Both the position numbers and the translations under genes were made by a program. From Tigriopus japonicus (lineage: Eukaryota; Arthropoda; Copepoda; Harpacticoida; Harpacticidae): 64,000 nucleotides of DNA. Numbering within the stretch: the stretch's first letter is position 1; each line of letters begins with the position of its first letter. The notes beneath the pieces are model-generated. The model made no database searches. It saw only the letters and a program-made list of their open reading frames with translations, and was not told where the DNA came from. This document shows positions 57,690 to 64,000 of this stretch, piece by piece. The stretch spans positions 346,364 through 410,363 of the forward strand of contig CM021314.1 of the NCBI GenBank assembly GCA_010645155.1, given 5' to 3'.

Positions 57690-58514
57690 TTAGTTCAGGA
57701 TAATTCAAGGACAGGTAAGATATTCTTAGGTTGTTCAAGTTGTCTAATGGATGAGCGCGATAAAAATCCCCGTTTTGATCCGGAGGAGACTTTCTGGGGT
57801 AAATTTGGTTCCTTTCCAAGAGGAATCTGCGTTCGCATTAAGGTCCACATAAAACAAAGAAAGAAGTCCTCAGTGTCAAGAATTCCATCAAATGAAGAAC
57901 AAATTAAGATGAACTCAAAACATTTCAGGTGTGCCTACTAGCAATGGATGGGCTCAATATTTTGATTTGCCTTTCGACTCAGTCAGCCCAATCTGGTGAT
58001 CTGACAATCTAACCCGGATTACATGGACCCTCTCAAAGTCTTGAGAATGAAATGCTCCCACCAAGATTGAATTGTGTGGATTTTTTGACTCAATTTGATT
58101 GTTAATTCCTGGACAAAGGGATCTAAGAACTAAGAAGATCAATCAAACCCTATCAAGCACGTAGAGCCTATCCCTGCAATGAAAAGACATGATCCTCTGG
58201 TCCTGAAGACCCTTAGCCCCAGTCCTGCGTGGTTGAAACATTTTCAATCAAATCCACAATCCAGGATTTAATCCTCATGTTTTTCACTTATTTTGTCTCA
58301 AGGACGTCGTGATTGCCTTTGTTCCAATTCCAATCCGGATCAGATGGCTGATCTGATCCAGAACCGTCAAAAGTGCCCTTCAATAGTTACAACCAACAAC
58401 ATCTCCGCCTTGGACTCCATCTTGTTTCAAAATGAGACTATTCTCATTCCTTCATTTTCCTATAGAAATGGTTCCTGCGTCGTGGAGGTGCTGAAGAGGA
58501 TGGAAGAGAAGTAA
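57690..58514 (+). CDS. Candidate gene fragment, unknown protein
   Basis: An exon-like stretch starts after gtgtcttttag (57692): VQDNSRTG, then KIFLGCSSCLMD..DKNPRFDPEE and RGICVRIKVHIK in the same frame. A strong donor (ACAG/gtaaga at 57715) and an acceptor (tctcaag/GACG at 58301) would instead join DNSRTG in frame to RRDCLCSNSNPDQMADL..., which ends KRMEEK and stop at 58514. Because the first part is a dispersed, inverted repeat, the call may be a transposon-borne exon. No function is assigned. Confidence 0.3.
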
Positions 58515-59812
58515 CCCTCCAGATATCACGACAGATACTTCTATTTAGCATTGTTTCACAGAAGTTGGACTAATGGGTGAAGCAAGATTCTATCTATGTA
58601 TTTTCCTGATTGTTAAGAGGACTAAAATCCTTTGGAGAGCTGAATGTCAAACGTTCATGAGACGAGTAAAAGGAGTGCTGCGACCTTTAAAACCAAGGTG
58701 AAGAACAATTAGTCAATAAATATTAACACAAAAAGTTTGACTGAATTCTTTCAAGATGCATGTTCAACAGTTTTAGTCTTTAATAAGGAATGAATGACAT
58801 TGTTTCAAAATATAACCTTGGCCTCATACCATTTTTTCAAAAATCGGAGTTCGTGTCCACCCCTTTCAGGGGTTCCTGAGTTAACAGGATTGCGAATATA
58901 ACCATTCTGTTTATGCCAAAACAACATCGAACTTCTAACTTCCTTAAACTTCAGTGGTTGGTTGCTTCTTTTAGATTAAAGGTGGAAATACCGAGCCTTT
59001 ATTTCAGATTATTTTTTTTACTTCCCATGGAAAAATTACAGACGGCGCATTAGCCGAAATTGAGTCAACTCGATAAATAATTGGAAAGAAAAGCAAGACT
59101 TGTGGTTGAGCATATTTCTCTGCTCAATAAATTGGGCATTGTTGTTCCAAAGCAAAGCTCAAATTGATCTAAATTAAAAAAAAAACACGTTACAACTTAT
59201 TGCTAAGTAATAATTACCCTGTATTAAGAGGACAATGAAAAATGGCCTGGCTTATTAATGAAAAAACTGGGGCACATGTAACTGAGTTCGGCAATTCTTA
59301 CATTCAGCTCAACTAGTAGAAAGTTTTGTGCCATGGGATATTGAAAGCTATTAAAATCAAGATTAACCTTGAAAATGGACACATTTCTACAAGCACAACA
59401 TGATTTTCAAACCAATCAATTCATCCTGCATCCCATGGACGGTTTGATTTTGCTCCCCTAATTTAATTGCAATTCCCCCGAGGCTATTTAATGGCCCTTT
59501 CAACCGTGTCTAGCTTTTCCTGGAACTCTAGTATTAGGAGTTGTCCAATTGCGCCGACGACTTTTTCCAAAAGTGAGGACCACGATAAGATTAAACAGTT
59601 TCTGAAGTTTAATCAATTGATCTAAATATTAAATAATTGAAGACATTGATGTCACGGCCCTTGACGGCTTAAATGGGCGAACCTGGGGTCATTCCCGAGG
59701 GTGAGGTAAAAATTAATGCTTGCTTGTTAGCTTGTCCAAGTGGAGCGGCAACATCCCCATGTGGCGGACAGCCTCTATCAGATCGCAGCTGCGAAGCTGC
59801 GTTCTGACTCCT
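58515..59812. other. Intergenic, nothing recognised
   Basis: No gene family was recognised. The part from about 59650 is GC-richer and leads into the CAAA array, which may be the tail of a retroposed sequence (inference). Confidence 0.35.
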
Positions 59813-59853
59813 CAACAAACAAACAAACAAACAAACAAACAAACACACACACA
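59813..59853 (+). repeat. (CAAA)n then (CA)n microsatellite
   Basis: About eight CAAA units followed by a short CA run. Similar tails end some LINE and SINE copies; the preceding 170 bp has no diagnostic motif. Confidence 0.9.
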
Positions 59854-59893
59854 AAGCCCCCAAGTGGGAAAACGGGATTATCAGGCCGTATCC

Positions 59894-60557
59894 TAAGGGT
59901 GGAAATACACGGACAAGCTAAAATCCTCCACATGCTTCTTTCTCAGCCTGCCATGTCAAAGTTTGACAGGCAAAACTTTAAATCAGAAATACACGCACAG
60001 GCTCTTTTCTGTTACGGAAAAGATTGTGGGTGTGGAGTCACAGATATCTGTAGAAGCAAGAAACTTGTCTTTTTTGGAGGACAAATTCCACAGATAGCTA
60101 ACCAAAGGTTGCCAAAATACTGAAAGTTCAAAAGATCATTCCTCCAAGTATGTCCAAAATGCAGAAGAGAAATAACGTGGAATAATACTTGAGTCATAAT
60201 TTCTCAAAGTTGCTTGTTAATGATTGGCAAAAATGGTGGTCAAATTTAGAGAAGTAACAAAAATATTTCAGACTGAAATATTAAATAATTTAGCAAATTA
60301 ATAAGCTTGATACAAAGTTAATCAAGTTATTCTTATTGACATGTACCTCAAGTCCTTGGACACAGTCAATCGAGATTGTACCATGAAAAACGACTTCGCT
60401 CAGAAGAACAGACTGTGACAGACCGGTCAGCGTCAACTTCAAAAGTAGCTTACAAAACAATAGGGGGACTGGTCCAGCATGTATCTGTACATGTAGGTAT
60501 CAGTGTGTGGAGTTTTCAATTTCTCTGCTCTCCCATGTCCGTGTATTTCCACCCTAA
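59894..60557. mobile_element. Inverted-repeat element (AGGGTGGAAATACACGGACA ends)
   Basis: The left end TAAGGGTGGAAATACACGGA and the complement of the right end, TTAGGGTGGAAATACACGGA, match at 19 of 20 bases, and both continue with CA. No target duplication was recognised. A 127-codon frame crosses the left end and holds no transposase motif. Confidence 0.75.
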
Positions 60558-61000
60558 CTGAACTACCCTAAATCCTGAAAATGATATTTCCTGCAGCTAA
60601 AATCTCAGTAAGATAAAGAAGCACTATGACCTTAAATACAAAATAATTCGACATATTTGACCAAGAACAGAAATTTAAAACTTGTTAAACACATGAAAGA
60701 GAGTTAATAGCTAAGGAAAATACGAAACACGAATAAATAAGGATGAGATACATGTTCCAAATGGAAGCTGCTAAATTCATATCTTTAACAATATACGCCC
60801 ACGACATATCACATGAAAATGACAAGGCTCACCGTCATTTTGCCTTTTTGAGTTATGAAATTGGTGATGTGTTTTAAATTGAAGTTTTACCAAAGTGTTG
60901 TCATATGGGTCCTTGATTTGGTTTTGGGTTCAAAAGGTTCCACAGCATTCTTCAAAAGGGTAGTGACCTAAACTCTGGGTCAAAGCTGGCAGCATTGCCT
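60558..61000. other. Intergenic, nothing recognised
   Basis: AT-rich, no recognised content. The LINE begins to be readable at about 61020. Confidence 0.4.
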
Positions 61001-62439
61001 GCTTGAAATAGACTAACTCCATGGATACCAACTCCAGAATAACTCCATGGTCTAGTACTTCAATAGACAATATCTTTAAAAATTGGAAAAGAAATGTGAA
61101 GTGTGGTATATTCGTCTGTGATATTAGCGACCATTAGGCATCATTTACCGCAATTGGAAAGGAGAAAAACTGATGCATTTCCAAAAGACTACTACCCAAA
61201 AAGATCCACAGGCCCTAAAAACTTAGGAAATTTGCGCAAGTTGTTGATGGAGATTCATTGGAATATTTCGGAAAATGATCCCCTGGGGTCTTTCCACAAC
61301 TTCCAGAACCAACTTTTGAGTGCCTTCCATAAATCTTGTCTGTCCAATAGTGAAACAGCAGATGAAATATAAAAAAATCCAATCCCTGGATGTCAATAGA
61401 CCTTCTTAAATCTCGTACACAAAAACAAAAATTGCTAAACAAATTTCACCACAATCCAACTGAGGTCAATCAAACGAGGCTCCGAGATTATTCCAAAATA
61501 TACTTTAAACTCATAAAATCGTCGAAGGCTAAATATTGGCAAAATTACTTTGAATCACATAATAGTAACTAGTTCTTTGTGGAAAGGGACAAAACACTTG
61601 TTGGGTTATAAAGGCACAAATAATGAAGCCCCCTCGAAACTGAAAATTGACAATGCTGAGGTAGAAAATTCTTATGATATCGCTAACTCATTCAACATGT
61701 ATTTTTCATCCATTGGAAAAACCTTTTGTGACGAAATATCTATTGATATTGAAAATTATTTAAGAACAAATACCTGAAAACAGGAGCTCACGTAAATATT
61801 ATTTTAAGGTAGTTAATTACTTAGATATTCTAAAGATAAACGACAAAATCCCCCGTAAAACTAGTCATGGTTTTGATGAAATTTCTAACATTGTTTTAAA
61901 AGCCATCAAAAGAGAAATTGATACCCCACAAACAAGATTAATAAATATATCGTTAATCAGTGGATATATCGCCAGTGAATGGAAAGCGGCTAGGGTACTA
62001 CCATTATTCAAAGGCGGTGACAAAGAAAACATTTCAAATTATCGACCTATCAGCATATCATCTTGGTTGTCCAAAGTACTTGAAAAAGTTGCGTACAGCC
62101 AAGTTTTTGCCCCTCTTTCTGAAAACTACATAAAGCAATTTCAGTTTGGTTTTACACCGAAACACTGAACCCTCCATGCCACCCATAACTTGTTGCAAAA
62201 TATCTCAAACCACAGTGATACTCTGTCGGAATATTTATTGATTAAAAAAAGGCATTTGACACAATTAACCTCAAGATTTTAAAAAGTAAAATGCAAAGCT
62301 ACGGGTTCAGAAGTAACATTTTACAATGGATTGAAAATTATCTGCAAGATCGAAAGCATGCAGTAGAGCTGTGCATCGGATCCGAAAAGTCGGATCCGAT
62401 CGGATCCGAATCCGATCGGATTCGGATTCGTTCGGATTG

Positions 62440-62548
62440 ACGCAAGAATTTTCGGATTCGGATTCGTTCGGATTGACGCAAGAATTTTCGGATTCGGATT
62501 CGTTCGGATTGACGCAAGAATTTTCGGATTCGGATTCGTTCGGATTTG
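62440..62548 (+). repeat. 36 bp tandem array, left
   Basis: Three almost identical units of GACGCAAGAATTTTCGGATT plus CGGATTCGTTCGGATT. The period is a multiple of three, so several frames on both strands stay open and give false repeat proteins. Confidence 0.95.
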
Positions 62549-63419
62549 CCAAAACCTGTCGGATTCGGATTCGGATTCGGATTTGCGAAAAAAATTTCGG
62601 ATACGACGTAATCCGAAACCAATCCAAATTTTTCATTTTACTTTTTTATTTCAATTCACAATATTTTCATTATGAGACCTTTTTTGTTTGATGATTTAAA
62701 TGCAATCTCCTGCCTTCAACTCTGAATTTTTTAATGACTCCACAAGGTATTTTAATGTTTCAGATTTTACCAATTAAATGAGAGCATTGAGATCAAATAT
62801 TTCTATATTAAGAGAATCATAGAAAGGTTTTGTAGTAAAAAAGCATCAAAAAGTTACAAAACGTGTTCAAAGCAAAACCATCCTATTTGAATAAAGTAAA
62901 GATTTTGCCAAGTATTCACCCCTGGATTGCAATTAAGTGCGTAAATATCAGCCCACTTGACACCAAACTGATTTAAAGATAAAAATGTTTTCACCCCATT
63001 CAATTACGCAGTTTTTTCTGCATTTGACTGTTGATATGATTGTGATTTTTTGAATCAATACCTTTTCATAAACATTTTAACATATTTGGTTCATTTTGGG
63101 AAATTCTATTGTGCAAAGAGCATTCATTAATTTGCTCTAATTGTCCTGAAATATTTTGCCAAAAAACAAGAAAATGCTTATTTTTTCCTGGAAAATGCCA
63201 AAATGTTAAAAAAAATCAAGGCTAAACGTGGAAATATTAAAAAGATATATTATATTTAAAATAATATGTTTTTGGCACTTCTAGTTGAAAGTGTTATTTC
63301 CAATTTAGGCCAAAATAACAAAATAATCAGATTTAAATCGGAATTAGCAAAAAAAAATTCGGATTTTTTTCGGATTTTCGCCAAATTTTCGGATTTTTTT
63401 CGGATTTTGCGCCAAATTT

Positions 63420-63600
63420 TCGGATTCGGATTCGTTCGGATTGGGCAGAAGATTTTCGGATTCGGATTCGTTCGGATTGGGCAGAAGATTTTCGGATTCG
63501 GATTCGTTCGGATTGGGCAGAAGATTTTCGGATTCGGATTCGTTCGGATTGGGCAAAAATTTTCGGATTCGGATTCGTTCGGATTGAGTAGCAAATTTTC
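63420..63600 (+). repeat. 36 bp tandem array, right
   Basis: Four to five units of GGGCAGAAGATTTTCGGATT plus CGGATTCGTTCGGATT. Again the long frames on both strands (117-150 codons) are by-products of the repeat. Confidence 0.95.
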
Positions 63601-64000
63601 GGATTCGTTCGGATTGAATGGAAGCTCTCGGATTCGGATTCGGATTAAAGAAATCAAGTTCGGATTGGATTTTGGGGACCTTTCGGATCCGATGCACAGC
63701 TCTAGCATGCAGTAAAAATTGAAAACACTTTCTTAATTGTCAACCGTAACGTGTGGAGTGCCGCAAGGAAGCTTCTTAGGCCCACTTTTGTTCTTAATCT
63801 ATATCAATGACCTACCAAATGTGACTGATTTTGACGTGACGATGTTTGCAGACGATACAACCTTACAATTTTTTGGTGATAATTTATATAAAATGGAAAT
63901 CTAGGTAAGTCATAATCTAAAAAAGTTGGGAAATTGGTTACGAGTAAATAGACGTGTATTAAATGTAGACAAAACTAAGTCGATATTGTTTAGTCCAGAA

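Larger units (their letters stand above)
62364..63704. mobile_element. hAT-type element inserted in the LINE
   Basis: Perfect 24 bp inverted ends start TAGAGCTGTGCATCGGATCC. GCATGCAG is duplicated exactly at 62356-62363 and 63705-63712. Removing the element restores LINE continuity. The 1341 bp have no transposase; the edges are 36 bp direct arrays of CGGATTCGGATTCG type in the same orientation at both ends. Confidence 0.93.
61020..64000 (+). pseudogene. LINE (jockey/CR1-like) endonuclease-RT remnant, split by a hAT
   Basis: In order: the endonuclease C-terminus (SIDNIFKNW...FVCDISDH, near 61060-61130) and a linker with MSIDLLKSRTQKQKLLNKFH (61390) and SSKAKYWQNYFESHNSN (to 61572). Next comes NSYDIANSFNMYFSSIGKTF (61665-61725). 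RT blocks follow: WKAARVLPLFKGGDKENISN then YRPIS (61980-62055), QFGFTPKH, and a frame-shifted KKAFDTINLKIL. After the inserted element come [20 protein letters not shown] (from 63755) and FADDT (63845-63859). Stops and frame slips show it is dead. The copy continues past the right edge. Confidence 0.88.

Noticed and set aside
59740..60123. 127-codon + strand frame
   Set aside because: It begins in a CAAA microsatellite and crosses the end of an inverted-repeat element.
62307..63715. Long open frames rich in NPNESESEN / SDSFGL repeats
   Set aside because: They come from 36 bp tandem arrays in a hAT element; both strands are open because the period is a multiple of three.

Overview
The window is animal nuclear DNA: genes are cut by many short GT-AG introns, there are no operons, AT content is high, and remnants of DNA transposons, LINEs and a SINE are everywhere. 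A three-gene family of secreted CUB-domain proteins of the type common in arthropods, especially crustaceans, points to an arthropod. A copepod-like crustacean is my best guess, but that is inference.

Genes. (1) A CUB-family gene on the + strand enters from the left edge and ends at 2601 (gene A, ten exons visible). (2) A complete paralogue on the - strand runs from 9739 to 4967 (gene B, 15 coding exons, 411 residues). (3) A second complete - strand paralogue runs from 29755 to 21201 (gene C, 13 exons, 398 residues). Its two halves lie 5.9 kb apart and look like two genes until exon lengths and phases are matched to gene B. (4) A + strand gene at 38615-40316 encodes a lectin-like (LamG/concanavalin-fold) protein, with its 5' end not found. 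(5) A + strand SMYD3-like MYND/SET lysine methyltransferase lies at 50593-52016, with exon 1 uncertain. A 120 bp copy of part of its SET exon sits at 52992-53112. Genes A, B and C are probably secreted extracellular proteins; nothing else suggests that the genes act in one pathway.

Mobile DNA. The rest is mostly a graveyard of class II elements. I found seven non-autonomous hAT-type elements with 8 bp target duplications (perfect, or with one mismatch). One is inserted in a Tc1 transposase and one in a LINE reverse transcriptase. There are also a TA-flanked mariner with 36 bp inverted ends, a pogo/Tigger-type MITE, a TTAA-flanked element with 116 bp inverted arms, a 69 bp-arm foldback, a nested pair of inverted-repeat elements, a tRNA-derived SINE, and LINE fragments at 14.7, 20, 52.4 and 61-64 kb. 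Between 45.7 and 49.6 kb DNA elements stand nearly end to end.

Layout: 0-10 kb CUB genes A and B (converging); 10-19 kb intergenic with one hAT MITE and a LINE tail; 19-21 kb foldback and LINE; 21-30 kb CUB gene C with a TE-filled intron; 30-38.6 kb inverted-repeat elements and a SINE; 38.6-40.3 kb lectin-like gene; 40.5-49.6 kb transposon cluster; 50-52 kb SMYD3; 52-60.6 kb LINE tail, hAT, a decayed cysteine-rich gene and an inverted exon-like duplication; 61-64 kb LINE split by a hAT element. Many long open frames (for example in the 36 bp arrays near 62.4 and 63.5 kb) are repeat artefacts, not genes.
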